Notes: generated by a model not told the origin, from the sequence alone. Positions 18,101-27,696 are shown, counted from the first letter of the stretch. The stretch: 64,000 bases of DNA from JAGVPT01 sp963827085 (GCA_963827085.1 CAWGZY010000003.1:930001-994000), one strand, 5' to 3'. Program-made: numbers and translations.

Positions 18101-19600
18101 CTACTTCAACAGCAGCATCTTCTTCAGCTCCGTTTTACCGCTAAACTCCAGCCGTGAAAAATATATTCCGCTCGCCAGCCGCGAGGCATCGAATGTTGCC
18201 TGATTATACTGTCCGGCTGTTGCAACTCCATCGAACAGCGTCGCAACGAGCTGCCCGATCGTGTTATAAACTTTCAGCGTGGCCCTTCCGTCCGTCGGGA
18301 CAGTGAATTGCATATTTGTCGTCGGATTGAAAGGATTCGGAAAGTTTTGCGACAACCCCAGAACCCTCGGCGCACCGCCGACTGCAACTTGAACCTGCTG
18401 TGAATATGTGAATGCACCATTATGGTCGATCTGTTTTAAGCGGTACGAATATGTCCCTGCAGTTGCAACTTTGTCGGTATAAGAATAACTATGGGGTTTG
18501 TTGCTTGTGCCTGCGCCGGCAACTGAGCCGACTTTTGTCCACTGCTGTGTACTGCCTAATCGCCTTTGTATATCAAATCCTGCATTGTTTACTTCCGTTG
18601 CTGTCTTCCATGTAAGCATTGTTGTGAGGCTAGTAGCGGTCGCAGTGAAAGATGTAAGTTCAACCGGGAAGACAACGGGAAGCGTGAGCCGGAACAAGCC
18701 GTCCGGAGTTCCAGCAAAGACATACGTATCCTTGGCAAGAAGGGCATTAATCCGCTCGCTATATGGCAACACACCGCTTGTGTCGTACCAGACGGTGCCG
18801 GTGTCGCTCGTTTCGAATACGCTGCTCCCTCCTATGTATACCCCTGCAAAGAGGCTCGTGCCTGTAACGGCAAAAGCAGAGAAGTAAGTGGCGGTCAATC
18901 CTGAATCAATTGGAGTCCAGCTTACGCCATTGTTGGTGGATAAAAAAATGCCGCCATAAGTGCCGGCAAATAGATTCGTACCGACCGTGGCTAAACAAGT
19001 CACCGTCATGTTTGTCAGACCGGAATCGACCGGCGTCCAGGTGTTGCCGTTGTCGGCCGAGCGGATGATTCCCTCTCCGAAGGAAGCAGCAAAGAGACTG
19101 TCGTCGTTGACAACAAAAGCAGTGATATTGGAACTTGACAAACCGGTCGTGACGGATGACCAGTCATTTCCATTGTCGGTGGAAAGAAATATTAGACCCC
19201 CTTCGCAACCTGCCAGAATATTCGTTCCGCTAGTTCCCACTGAAAACATCCAAAGGTCGTATATTCCATTATTTACGGCTGCCCAACTGGTCCCACTGTT
19301 AGTCGAAAGGAAGATACCTCCACCGTTAATCGCTGCAAAGATATTAGTTCCACTCACTGCCAGCCCATTAACTCGCGAATTACTCAAGCCTGAATCGACC
19401 GCGGTCCAGCTTGTGCCATCATCGGTCGTCAAAAACACGCCGCCGGTGTCTGTTCCCACGAAGAGATTTGTATCACTGACAGCAAAGGAAAACACAGCTC
19501 CCCCATAAGGCAAAGTGTCTTGACTCCACTGCGCCCGTGAGGAATGGACTCCAAGAAGGATAAGGGATGCTATCGCAAGTAATCTCATTGCACGCTTCAT
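18101..19600 (-). CDS. Secreted Asp-box (BNR) beta-propeller protein with T9SS sorting domain
   Basis: This 499-residue protein has a signal peptide (LLAIASLILLGVHSSRAQ) and six repeats of about 42 residues built as VSGTNLFAGT-(GGVFL)-STNNGTSW. The S-x-D/N-x-G-x-x-W motif is the Asp-box of sialidase-like propellers. An Fn3-like module (VELTSFTATATSLTTMLTW, then YSYRLKQIDHNG) leads to the sorting domain (FPNPFNPTTNMQFTV, LKVYNTIGQLVATL, LKKMLLLK). It would be exported by the T9SS and displayed on the surface. No enzymatic residues are visible. It is a close paralogue of the 43-47 kb proteins. Confidence 0.88.
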   Translation of the reverse strand: MKRAMRLLAIASLILLGVHSSRAQWSQDTLPYGGAVFSFAVSDTNLFVGTDTGGVFLTTDDGTSWTAVDSGLSNSRVNGLAVSGTNIFAAINGGGIFLSTNSGTSWAAVNNGIYDLWMFSVGTSGTNILAGCEGGLIFLSTDNGNDWSSVTTGLSSSNITAFVVNDDSLFAASFGEGIIRSADNGNTWTPVDSGLTNMTVTCLATVGTNLFAGTYGGIFLSTNNGVSWTPIDSGLTATYFSAFAVTGTSLFAGVYIGGSSVFETSDTGTVWYDTSGVLPYSERINALLAKDTYVFAGTPDGLFRLTLPVVFPVELTSFTATATSLTTMLTWKTATEVNNAGFDIQRRLGSTQQWTKVGSVAGAGTSNKPHSYSYTDKVATAGTYSYRLKQIDHNGAFTYSQQVQVAVGGAPRVLGLSQNFPNPFNPTTNMQFTVPTDGRATLKVYNTIGQLVATLFDGVATAGQYNQATFDASRLASGIYFSRLEFSGKTELKKMLLLK

Positions 19601-19759
19601 ATATGAACCTCGCTTGTTAGTAAATGTTGATTGATAAAAAGTCTATTGACGCACTTGGCAAATTTCGTGAACACTTTCTTTAAATATGCCTTTCATATCT
19701 TTTACTTACCGTGCTCTGTCTCACTTTTCTCTTGACGACAGGTTATGGGCGTTGCCCGG

Positions 19760-20875
19760 TCACCGTTCGAGAGCGCCAAAAGATGCAAGAAGCGAGAACC
19801 GGAGCGTTCCGCCCAGAGGATCCTCCGACTCCGAGGCGGCGATATAACTGAAATCAAATTCGTACGTTTCCACATGCACGCCGGCGCCAAATGTGAAAAA
19901 CTTGCGGTTGCCGTAGGCTGGGTCCTCATAGAAATAACCCGTGCGGAAGGCAAAAAGTTTCGGAGACCCATACCAATACTCGAAGCCTATCCCTGTGTCG
20001 AATTGTCTAAACTCTTCGCCGATTGTCCTCCCGCCCCACGATGTGAAGAGCGCCTTATAGAACTGATCGGAACCGTTGTTCGTGTCATTGACAAGCAGTT
20101 TGTTGAAATCAGCGGTGAACGTTGCGTTGTTGTACTGGCTTTTGTAGAATTTCAATGCAAGGCCAAGCCGAAGGTTCATCGGAATCGGATCTGCCAGCGC
20201 CGGGTCGGCGTAAGTGAGTTTCGGCCCGATGTTCGAGAGGTTGAACCCCAGACTGAGCCTGTCTTCAAGATTCCGGTGCACCAGGGGAAGGATAAGGGAC
20301 TGGGGATGGTAGAGCATTCCAACGTCGAAACTGTATCCTGTCGATATTCCATTTCCCGTTTCACCAGGCGCTCCGAACGGCGATATGGCACTGTGAATAA
20401 TTCTCAGGTTGAAACCGATGCCAAGAACGTTAGAAATCTTCGTCGCATACCCGAGCGCAAACGCCAGATCGTAACTCTTGAAAGTCTGAATAACGGTCGC
20501 GTCGTTGATTGTCTGCCCAATATCCCCCTGGTTGAGATAGGTGAATGCCGCGGACACCGTTCCGTCGAGCTGCGCGATGTCCTGTTTGTACACCATATTG
20601 GCAATCCAAACGTCCCCAAGATTGAGTGCCGGCTGCCAATCCGAGTACGTGGCGGCGGCCTCGGTGCCGGATTGAAAAACATAGCCTGCCGGATTCCAGT
20701 ATGTCGCCCATGCATCATCGGCCAAAGCGACACCCGATTCTCCCATACCGCTGGCGCGCGAGTCGGGAGCGATCATCAGAAAAGGAACGGCGGTCGTGGT
20801 CGCTTGCGCGAAGACTGACTGGAAAATACCCGCCCCCAGCATTGTCCAGAGAAGCATCGTGCTTCGTCTCATCAT
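19760..20875 (-). CDS. porV: PorV/PorQ-family outer-membrane protein (T9SS shuttle component)
   Basis: The start at ATG 20875 follows AAAGGA and gives 371 residues with a signal peptide (MLLWTMLGAGIFQSVFAQ). The mature N-terminus (AVPFLMIAPDSRASGMGESG, then ATYWNPAG) is the PorV/PorQ signature, and the rest has beta-barrel alternation ending in an aromatic strand region. PorV takes type A cargo from the translocon to the attachment complex, so its presence supports a working T9SS for the nine cargo proteins here. The rest of the secretion machinery is not in the window. PorQ cannot be fully excluded. Confidence 0.85.
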   Translation of the reverse strand: MMRRSTMLLWTMLGAGIFQSVFAQATTTAVPFLMIAPDSRASGMGESGVALADDAWATYWNPAGYVFQSGTEAAATYSDWQPALNLGDVWIANMVYKQDIAQLDGTVSAAFTYLNQGDIGQTINDATVIQTFKSYDLAFALGYATKISNVLGIGFNLRIIHSAISPFGAPGETGNGISTGYSFDVGMLYHPQSLILPLVHRNLEDRLSLGFNLSNIGPKLTYADPALADPIPMNLRLGLALKFYKSQYNNATFTADFNKLLVNDTNNGSDQFYKALFTSWGGRTIGEEFRQFDTGIGFEYWYGSPKLFAFRTGYFYEDPAYGNRKFFTFGAGVHVETYEFDFSYIAASESEDPLGGTLRFSLLASFGALER

Positions 20876-21955
20876 CCTTTGATCCTTTCGGTGAAAGGTT
20901 AGACTCTTTATCATAGACACGTTTCTAAAAGTAGCGCGGATTATCCGAACCTTATCTCATTTCAGCAGTAATCGGCGTTCGAGCCTACCATCACTTAATA
21001 GTTCTCATCCAAATTCTTACAGCTCCGCCACTTGAGTCCCACTCATGTGTCTCAGACGAAATAATTCCTATTTCCCACGAATGCACAACCAGAATTTACT
21101 CTGGAGACAACAGTCTTTAGTTTTAATAACTCGGCTGGATAGCGAAAATATAATGTTTTGATTCGTCAAAGTAAACTTGATTTCTTTAAAACCAATTAGA
21201 AAACGCTAATACTGGTAAAGATGTTCACCCAGCACGTCATGCAGTGAAAAATGGCTTATACTAGATGCCGCAGTCACAATATCTCGTTTGTGACGGGAGT
21301 CATTGTCTGCATGAGATTTCGGTTATCTTCTTCAAAAAGACCAAATCGCACCACAACTGCGTTGAGCGGAGTAACATTTCGCATTTTTTCGCAGCTGTCG
21401 GACACCGTACTCGGGAAAATCGCGAGATGTTAAAATATTTACCGATTGATGTCACACATTCTGAAGAATTCATGAAGGAAGTGCTCCACCAAACAAAAGA
21501 CACGCCCCTTGCCCCGCCGTTCCCCTAGTATGTGAGCGTGTGGCGAAAGCGAGAGGGGTTAGGGGTGTGCCAAAAAAGATTTTTGCGGAACATCGGTTAC
21601 TAAGCTAAACCAGGAAGGTGCCCGACAGATCACCTCGACCGTACATCCCAGCGTTGGGTAGTGCCCTAATTAGAACAAAGCCCAAGGGACCTTTACAGAG
21701 TGCTCGAAATATCGCGCAAAGACGCTAAGCCGCAAGGGAAACATATCCATTCTCTTTGCGCCTTAGCGACTGGCGAAGCCACCCCCTTGGGATTTGCGTG
21801 AGCAAGCTTCACACCTTTCCTAAATTAAGACAATACCCAGCGTTGGAATGGTGCCAATATTTGAGTATATTTTTCAGGTGTTTTACGTTGCACATTGGAA
21901 TGAATATGATGCCTCATATCTCCATGAAATTCTCCATTCTTCATTCCCCTTGACC
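20876..21955. repeat. Long intergenic region with several degenerate inverted-repeat elements
   Basis: The first 500 bases show nothing recognisable. About 21391-21445 is similar to 58404-58450 (shared GTCGGACACCGTA and GAAAATCG). About 21443-21610 shares a block (TGAAGAATTCATGAAGGAAG) with 27917-28083. About 21700-21840 is a copy of the element at 58556-58685 and carries a 22-nt micro-hairpin insert at 21772-21793. Short open frames here are repeat-encoded and not believable genes. Confidence 0.65.
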
Positions 21956-22795
21956 ATGCCGAGAACTTTTTCCCTGCTGCGCCGTATTGTGCTTCTCGTT
22001 CTGCTTTGCTGCGGTGTAAAGTTCAACGCACTTGCACAGGATTCTGCGGCGTCTCCGGTCTTTTACCGCGTTGTCCTGACCGATGCAAAAATCGCTTTGC
22101 AGGATGGACTGTCTTTCTGGTCGTCACCCGTACGTTTCTCGGGCCGGGATTGGATGATCGCTGGGGGAGCGGCGGCGGGCACACTTGGCGTGATCTCCGC
22201 AGACAACTATCTCTATAGAACATTCAGTATTGAAACAGATGACCAGCTCCCCCACTCCGCATGGGAGATCCCTACATACTACGGTGAGATGGAATACGCG
22301 AGTATCTTTTCTGCGGGGTTGTATGCCGCAGGACTCGTTTCGGGGGAGAAGAATATCCGCGTCACCGGCCGTCTTGTTCTCGAAAGCCTGGCCCTCTCCG
22401 GCACAGTGATGGTGGCCCTTCGCTACATGACCGCGAGATCGGGCCCGGCGGGCGATGCGTGGGACTTCAAAGGATTTCAGTGGAGCAATGAAGGGCAGTC
22501 TTTCCCTTCGGGGCATTCAGTAGTTGCATTTGCCATGTCGACTGTCCTGGCCGAGCAAATTGACCATCCTTTTGCACGGATCGGGCTGTATGGGTTCGCT
22601 TCGTTAACCGCGTATTCGCGTGTGCGCTTCACTCAGCACTGGACTTCCGATGTGCTGGTCGGCAGTGCACTCGGGATTGCATCGGGTCTTTATGTAGTTT
22701 CACGCGAACGAGAACGCGAGGGGCAAAGCGGGGAACATGAAGGACTCTCCATCATGCCGACGGCCGACGGTCTTTGCGTCCGGTATACCTTTTGA
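21956..22795 (+). CDS. PAP2-superfamily phosphatase with signal peptide
   Basis: An ATG at 21956 gives 279 residues with an export signal (IVLLVLLCCGVKFNALAQ). The phosphatase motifs are present: FPSGHS for motif 2 and YSRVRFTQHWTSD for motif 3 (SRx5Hx3D), with the catalytic histidines inside. Motif 1 is loose (RYMTARSGP). PAP2 enzymes dephosphorylate lipid phosphates such as undecaprenyl pyrophosphate or phosphatidate, and the active site here would face the periplasm. The frame is open to 21848, but the upstream part lies in repeat sequence and has no signal peptide. The gene stands alone. Confidence 0.87.
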   Translation: MPRTFSLLRRIVLLVLLCCGVKFNALAQDSAASPVFYRVVLTDAKIALQDGLSFWSSPVRFSGRDWMIAGGAAAGTLGVISADNYLYRTFSIETDDQLPHSAWEIPTYYGEMEYASIFSAGLYAAGLVSGEKNIRVTGRLVLESLALSGTVMVALRYMTARSGPAGDAWDFKGFQWSNEGQSFPSGHSVVAFAMSTVLAEQIDHPFARIGLYGFASLTAYSRVRFTQHWTSDVLVGSALGIASGLYVVSREREREGQSGEHEGLSIMPTADGLCVRYTF

Positions 22796-23010
22796 TGAGC
22801 GGTATCTCGAATGCTCGAAGGGGAATGATCAGAAAAGTGTGAAGTGCAAGATCGTGCAGTTTTCTTAGAGCAGTTAATCATCCTGCAGTGGATGATTCTA
22901 CTTCGAGTTCAATTCCCTCCTCTTCGACAGCGGCGAGCTTGAGCTGATAGAATGAGTCGGGCGAAGGAAGTGCATAGCAGCACAAGCTATGCATTCCGGC
23001 CCAGCGGTCG
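22796..23010. other. Short intergenic region, convergent genes
   Basis: About 215 bases lie between the PAP2 gene and the convergent membrane-protein gene. A weak GC-rich inverted stretch is present around 22960-23000, but no clear terminator was found. Confidence 0.3.
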
Positions 23011-23403
23011 CTATGTTTGCCTATTTTTTTTCCAAACCCGAACGAACGCATAGATCAAAACAATATTTACTATCCACATCAGCACCTCGAGCCAGAGCCA
23101 TTCTTTGTAGAGACCCGACTCTCTTTCATACTCATGCATAATGAGATCGAGCGAGAGGTGGAGGCCATACATCGGAATAAACACCAGCACTTTGCTGATT
23201 GGACCTAGATGGGCGCTCTCGTATAATTCCCCGCTGTCGTGCTTAACCAAATATCCGTATACTCCCAGGAGGTCGGGGAGATCTCCGAGCACTGCCCCGA
23301 CACAGACGAGCGTCCAGAGAACGACTCTTTTACGTATGCGGGAAATAAAAGGGGCGACCATCATTAATGCACCCTGGGTCGCATGACAAACCGGATCGGC
23401 CAT
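23011..23403 (-). CDS. Small integral membrane protein, unknown function
   Basis: This 130-residue protein has three or four hydrophobic segments (VVLWTLVCVGAVLGDLP, VLVFIPMYGLHLSLDLI, LWLEVLMWIVNIVLIYAFV). It has conserved-looking polar residues inside the membrane part (GDLPDLLG; HLSLDLIMHEYE). The GDLPD plus later H/D arrangement recalls membrane-bound metal-dependent hydrolase-like (DUF457) proteins, but the match is too weak to name. It is convergent with the PAP2 phosphatase. Confidence 0.6.
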   Translation of the reverse strand: MADPVCHATQGALMMVAPFISRIRKRVVLWTLVCVGAVLGDLPDLLGVYGYLVKHDSGELYESAHLGPISKVLVFIPMYGLHLSLDLIMHEYERESGLYKEWLWLEVLMWIVNIVLIYAFVRVWKKNRQT

Positions 23404-23592
23404 TTCGTTGCTGGTTCTTGTCCTGGAAAGTGAATGTAGATCTGTTTTGTTTCAAGTCCGTCGTCTGTTCGGGAATAGCGACGTTTTCAAAACGTCCATG
23501 CAAAAATGTACTTTTAATTGCTTGGAGAATCAAGATTTGGGAAAAACAACCGGAGAGTAATGAAACCGGCAACGCTTCGCAGATATTCCGAC

Positions 23593-23627
23593 GTTAAACG
23601 TTTTACGTAAAACGTAAAACGTTTAAC
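23593..23627. repeat. Perfect 15-bp palindrome (hairpin) upstream of purA
   Basis: A stem GTTAAACGTTTTACG and its exact complement flank a 5-base AT loop. It lies 20 bases before the MITE and about 250 bases before purA. It could be an operator, a terminator-like structure or a small REP-type repeat. No other copy was noticed in the window. Confidence 0.75.
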
Positions 23628-23647
23628 GCAAAGCTCCTTCTTTTCTT

Positions 23648-23778
23648 GGTAGTGTTACAGTTTGAGCATATCAAACCGAAAAATGTGTGTCATGCCAGCG
23701 AAAGCTGGCATCCAGACCGATTAAACTGGATTCCGGCTTTCGCCGGAATGACATTTACTTCGAAATTGTAACACTACC
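23648..23778 (+). mobile_element. 131-bp MITE, copy 1, with 8-bp target duplication
   Basis: The ends read GGTAGTGTTACA and its complement. The element is flanked on both sides by CTTTTCTT (23640-23647 and 23779-23786). Inside are two hairpins (ATGCCAGC-GAAA-GCTGGCAT and ATTCCGGC-TTTC-GCCGGAAT). The reverse complement is identical to 31705-31835. No coding capacity, so it needs a transposase in trans. The 8-bp duplication and GG-start ends resemble IS1595-type transposition; that assignment is inference. Confidence 0.92.
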
Positions 23779-23793
23779 CTTTTCTTTTGAACC

Positions 23794-23822
23794 TTGAGAT
23801 TCCATCCTTTTTTTTGTACTAT
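23794..23822 (+). promoter_or_regulatory. Putative purA promoter
   Basis: TTGAGA at 23794-23799, a 17-base spacer and TACTAT at 23817-23822 match the spacing of other likely promoters in this window. The -35 box starts 7 bases after the MITE's target duplication, so the element inserted at the promoter's edge. The purA ATG is 53 bases further on. Confidence 0.55.
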
Positions 23823-23875
23823 GAATCGTTAGAATTCTATTTCAACTCTCATTAGACATCTAAAAGACTATCGTT

Positions 23876-25144
23876 ATGCCAGTAACAATTATTGTGGGGG
23901 CGCAATGGGGGGACGAAGGAAAAGGAAAAATAGTCGATCTCTTGAGTGACGAGATCGACATTGTCGCCCGCTATCAGGGGGGCGCAAATGCCGGCCACAC
24001 GGTCGTCATCGGCGAGAAAGAGTACGTCCTCCACCTTATTCCATCCGGAATCTTTCACAAGCATGTCGCATGCGTCATCGGAAACGGCGTCGTCATCGAC
24101 CCGATAGCCCTGATGGAAGAAATCGCCATGATCAAATCGTTCAACATTAAGATCGAGGGGCGCCTCTTCATCAGCCACAAGGCCCATTTGATCATGCCGT
24201 ATCACAAACTCCTGGACAGCATCCGCGAACAAGGGGCGAACAAGATCGGCACAACGGGGCGCGGCATCGGTCCGGCCTATATCGACAAGTACATGCGAAC
24301 CGGGATCCGCGTCGTCGACCTGTTGGACCGGAAAGTCCTGGCCGACAAATTAAAACTGAATATCGAAGAGAAGAATCAGCTCCTCAGCAAAGTTTACGGC
24401 TCCGCGGAACTCGACGTCGACAAAATCATCGGCGAGTACGAGGAATTCGATAAAAAAATCGACCCATACGTCACCGACACTTCTCTCTATTTAAATGCCG
24501 CTCTCAGAAAGAAAAAGAATATCCTCGCCGAAGGGGCGCAGGGGGCGCTGCTCGACGTCGACCATGGAACATATCCGTTTGTCACCTCCTCCAACCCGAC
24601 GAGCGGCGGCGCGTGCACAGGGCTGGGGATTCCGCCGACTGCTGTCAAGAATATTATCGGCATCGTGAAGGCCTACTCCACCCGCGTCGGTAACGGACCC
24701 TTCCCGACGGAATACGCCGACGGCATCGGCGAACGCCTTCGCACCGTCGGCCACGAATTCGGGTCGACAACCGGCCGCCCGCGGCGCTGCGGCTGGCTCG
24801 ATATGGTGAGCCTGAAATACTCGCTTGAAATCAACGGCGTTAAAAAGATTGCCCTGACAAAACTCGATGTGTTGGATGATTTTGATGAAATCAAGATCTG
24901 CACCGGGTATGCAATCGACAATCGCCTGCTCAAATCCTTTCCTTCCGACCTTCAAACTCTCGAACGCGTCGAGCCGGTTTACCATTCTTTCAAAGGATGG
25001 AAGGAAAAAATTTCGGATGCAAAAAAATACAAGCAGCTTCCAAAGCAGGCTCAGCAGTATATCGAAGCAATCGCGAAATTGTCGGGGGTGCCGGTATCGA
25101 TCGTCTCGGTCGGTGCGCGCCGCGACCAGACAATCCTCCGGTAA
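23876..25144 (+). CDS. purA: Adenylosuccinate synthetase
   Basis: This 422-residue protein is full length for the family. The P-loop-like GTP motif is GAQWGDEGKGK near residues 8-18 and the IMP/aspartate region is GGANAGHTVV. GTTGRGIGPAYIDK and the late signature SVGARRDQTI are also present. It condenses IMP with aspartate using GTP to form adenylosuccinate, the first committed step to AMP, in the cytoplasm. It is not next to other purine genes. It stands behind a MITE and a perfect palindrome, which may affect its expression. Confidence 0.97.
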   Translation: MPVTIIVGAQWGDEGKGKIVDLLSDEIDIVARYQGGANAGHTVVIGEKEYVLHLIPSGIFHKHVACVIGNGVVIDPIALMEEIAMIKSFNIKIEGRLFISHKAHLIMPYHKLLDSIREQGANKIGTTGRGIGPAYIDKYMRTGIRVVDLLDRKVLADKLKLNIEEKNQLLSKVYGSAELDVDKIIGEYEEFDKKIDPYVTDTSLYLNAALRKKKNILAEGAQGALLDVDHGTYPFVTSSNPTSGGACTGLGIPPTAVKNIIGIVKAYSTRVGNGPFPTEYADGIGERLRTVGHEFGSTTGRPRRCGWLDMVSLKYSLEINGVKKIALTKLDVLDDFDEIKICTGYAIDNRLLKSFPSDLQTLERVEPVYHSFKGWKEKISDAKKYKQLPKQAQQYIEAIAKLSGVPVSIVSVGARRDQTILR

Positions 25145-25508
25145 AATATTCTGAGGACTCTATTTCCACTTCTGCTGGAAGTATGTCAAAATGTACTACT
25201 CCTCGCCCTTCGGGACAGGGTGTCCTTCGACTCGTCCCGATAAAAAACATCGGGACTCGCTCAGGATGAACAGACTTTGTTTATGCTTGGTAATGGCATT
25301 TTCATCCTGAGTAAGCGAAGGAAGAGAGCGCATCGAAGGACGAGGTGAACAACTTTGTCTGTTTTAGGTATATAAAGAAGCATATTTATTTTTTCCCGAA
25401 AGCCCAATGGACTCCTTCGGATGACCTGTTTGAGAGAAGGATGAACTGCTGGGTTGTCGAGACGGCTTCTTACGGATTTCGCTTCAAATAAAGTCATATG
25501 CACTTCCC
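25145..25508. repeat. Intergenic REP-like palindromes
   Basis: Around 25205-25365 is a palindromic repeat with CTCGCTCAGGATGAACAGAC and, in the other orientation, TTTCATCCTGAGTAAGCGAA. A TCCCGAT-(A-rich loop)-ATCGGGA hairpin lies inside the left arm at about 25233-25256. The rest is unremarkable. No gene is seen. Confidence 0.65.
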
Positions 25509-26705
25509 ATGAATCTCAGCACGCGCAGCCCTAAATCCGGTAATATCAAAATAGCACTGCTGGTGGCGGCTTTCGTCATCATCATCCCGATCCTCATTTA
25601 CACCCATAATCTCGTCGACCGGCTTCAGGAAAAAGAACGCGAATTTGCCGGGCTGTACGCAAAATCGGTCGAGTACCTTGCGAACAGCCCCTTCTCCGGG
25701 AGCGAATACAACTTTATTTTTGACGAGCTCATCCGCGCGATCGATTTCCCTATTATCGAGTCCAGCGCGGACAACATCGACATCAAAGCGTCGCGGAATA
25801 TCGACATCGATACGACGCTTCCCAAAAGCGAGCGCGACGCGTATGTCCGGTCGCTCATCCCCGACATGGACAAGATCAACCGCCCGATCATCGTTTCGTA
25901 CCAGGATACGATCATCCTCAGCAGAGTGCATTACGGAGAGTCGCAGCTCGTCACCCGGCTCCGGTGGCTTCCGTACATCGAAATCGTGATCGGCGGACTT
26001 TTTGTTTTTGTCGGGTACATCGGCTTCAGTTACATCAAGCGGAGCGAGCAAAGCAATATCTGGGTCGGGATGGCGCGTGAAACCGCCCACCAGCTCGGCA
26101 CTCCGCTCTCGAGCATGATGGGCTGGGTCGAGATCATGAAGCTCCGCCCCGAGGCGGACGCGAAGGTGATCGAGACGATCGCAGAAATGGAGCACGACCT
26201 CCTCCGCTTGAGCAAGATCGCGGACAGGTTTTCGAAAATCGGTTCCAAGCCGGACCTGCGCGAGGAAGAGCTATGCGGCATTGTCAACGGGGTGATACAC
26301 TATTTCCAAAAAAGAATTCCGCAAATGGGAAAACGGGTCGACATCACGCTCGAGCCCGCTGAGCCGGTCCTCGCAAAGATCAACAAAGAATTGTTCGAAT
26401 GGGTGCTGGAAAATCTGGTGAAGAACGGGCTGGATGCGATGGAAGAAGGGAAAGGAAAAATTTCGTTCCGGATTTCACGCGTGAACGGCGCGCCGGTGAT
26501 CGACGTAACCGATACCGGAAAAGGGATCGACGCGGCCTACCGCAAAGATATTTTTCGCCCCGGCTTCAGCACGAAGAGACGGGGATGGGGGCTGGGCTTG
26601 AGCCTATCCAAAAGAATTATCGAAACCTACCATCGGGGCAAACTTTCGGTCAAAGAGAGCAAGCTCGGGATAGGGACGACGTTCAGGATCAAACTGCGGC
26701 CGTAA
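25509..26705 (+). CDS. Membrane-bound sensor histidine kinase
   Basis: This 398-residue protein has a first transmembrane helix at about residues 14-33 (IALLVAAFVIIIPILIY) and an extracytoplasmic domain of about 120 residues. A second helix (IEIVIGGLFVFVGYIGFSYI) follows. The H-box is ETAHQLGTPLSS, the N-box ENLVKNGLDAME, and the ATP lid DVTDTGKGI ... GWGLGLSLSK. It autophosphorylates on the H-box histidine in response to an unknown periplasmic signal. No response-regulator gene is adjacent, so it is an orphan here. It ends head-on against the minus-strand gene at 26706 with no gap. Confidence 0.92.
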   Translation: MNLSTRSPKSGNIKIALLVAAFVIIIPILIYTHNLVDRLQEKEREFAGLYAKSVEYLANSPFSGSEYNFIFDELIRAIDFPIIESSADNIDIKASRNIDIDTTLPKSERDAYVRSLIPDMDKINRPIIVSYQDTIILSRVHYGESQLVTRLRWLPYIEIVIGGLFVFVGYIGFSYIKRSEQSNIWVGMARETAHQLGTPLSSMMGWVEIMKLRPEADAKVIETIAEMEHDLLRLSKIADRFSKIGSKPDLREEELCGIVNGVIHYFQKRIPQMGKRVDITLEPAEPVLAKINKELFEWVLENLVKNGLDAMEEGKGKISFRISRVNGAPVIDVTDTGKGIDAAYRKDIFRPGFSTKRRGWGLGLSLSKRIIETYHRGKLSVKESKLGIGTTFRIKLRP

Positions 26706-27212
26706 TCACAGTCCCTGCTGCGGAAACTGCGGCTTCGGTTTGAAAACCGACCAGCCTATTAAACCGCCAAGGGTCGCGAAAAGAACGTCGACAATAAGAT
26801 TAAAGAAAAGCGAAAACATCATCCCGAAGAACGAAATCTTTTCCTCCATCCCCTGATCGATCATCTGCTCGACGTTATCCGGCAGTTCCACGTTCATCTT
26901 GTGCACGATATTCATCATCATCTCGATAGCGATGTTTCCGAAAATGAGCATCACCAGTACGCTGATGATCGTGCCGGCCACCGCGGCGATGACTCCGGTA
27001 AACGCGCCGAGGCGTACGCAGTCGTTCGAGGTGAGCGGGTCCATCTCCGGCGTCAATTCCTGTTTATAGAAGAAGACCGCGAGAAATCCTCCCAGCAAAA
27101 TGCCGGCGCAGCAACAAACGTTGATGAGGTTTAATCCCGGGATCGCGGAAATTCCCGCGATGACTAATCCGCCGTACAACGCCGGCATGAATCTATCTGG
27201 TTTTGGTCGCAT
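26706..27212 (-). CDS. Integral membrane protein, unknown function
   Basis: This 168-residue protein has four predicted helices (ALYGGLVIAGISAIPGL, CAGILLGGFLAVFFY, FTGVIAAVAGTIISVLVMLIF, FFNLIVDVLFATLGGLIGWSV) and an amphipathic methionine-rich linker. A CCCAG motif sits in the second helix. It shares 20 bases with the upstream DUF2085-type gene and is probably co-transcribed with it. I do not recognise the family beyond the general look of DUF4199/YIP1-like membrane proteins. Confidence 0.65.
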   Translation of the reverse strand: MRPKPDRFMPALYGGLVIAGISAIPGLNLINVCCCAGILLGGFLAVFFYKQELTPEMDPLTSNDCVRLGAFTGVIAAVAGTIISVLVMLIFGNIAIEMMMNIVHKMNVELPDNVEQMIDQGMEEKISFFGMMFSLFFNLIVDVLFATLGGLIGWSVFKPKPQFPQQGL

Positions 27213-27696
27213 ACGTTGTCCGTATAAAGTTATTCAATCGTGAAAAGATTTTCTGCAGAAGTTCTTCGAGTAAGGGGACAAGAATTATTCCCAGCGCAAA
27301 GCCGAAGAGAGCGCCGGTCGCGACCCGCGTTGCGACCGTGCTTCCGTGAAGTCCGATCCCATCCAAAGCGACGTCAAGCGCCATCGGGAGCGCCGCGAGA
27401 GCAAGCACAACTCTTGCCGACACGGCGGTAATCCCTGTGCGGGATAACGCCGGAAACAACACGATGCCGAGAAAGAACGCCGCGTAAATCGAAGTGCAGC
27501 GAATGCACACGGCGAACTTGCCTCCGGCGATGTGAAACGACCGGGAATCGAGCTGATGGCACACGCGGGAAAAGAACTGATACGAAATCGACGCTGCGCT
27601 CGCTCCGGAGCCGCCGAACGAATCCAATATTGGCGTCGCAACGATCGCGGCACACCAAAAAAATACAGCAGCGATAAGAATTCGGCGTGGTGTCAT
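27193..27696 (-). CDS. DUF2085-family membrane protein
   Basis: This 167-residue protein has the DUF2085 pattern: RVCHQLDSRSFHIAGGK followed by CIRCTSIYAAFFLGI. The histidine and cysteines (CHQ and CxRC) are likely metal ligands between membrane helices. Four to five helices are predicted. The family has no established function. It precedes and overlaps the gene at 26706-27212, suggesting a two-gene membrane unit. Confidence 0.8.
   Translation of the reverse strand: MTPRRILIAAVFFWCAAIVATPILDSFGGSGASAASISYQFFSRVCHQLDSRSFHIAGGKFAVCIRCTSIYAAFFLGIVLFPALSRTGITAVSARVVLALAALPMALDVALDGIGLHGSTVATRVATGALFGFALGIILVPLLEELLQKIFSRLNNFIRTTYATKTR

Noticed and set aside
21265..21528. Small open frame with SEEFMKEVLHQTKDTPL, which recurs in part at 27.9 kb
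   Set aside because: It lies across degenerate inverted-repeat elements, has no signal for translation, and the similarity to 27.9 kb continues at DNA level outside the frame.
23593..23627. Rho-independent terminator upstream of purA
   Set aside because: The stem is perfect but AT-rich with no T run and no gene ends nearby, so it is listed only as a palindrome.
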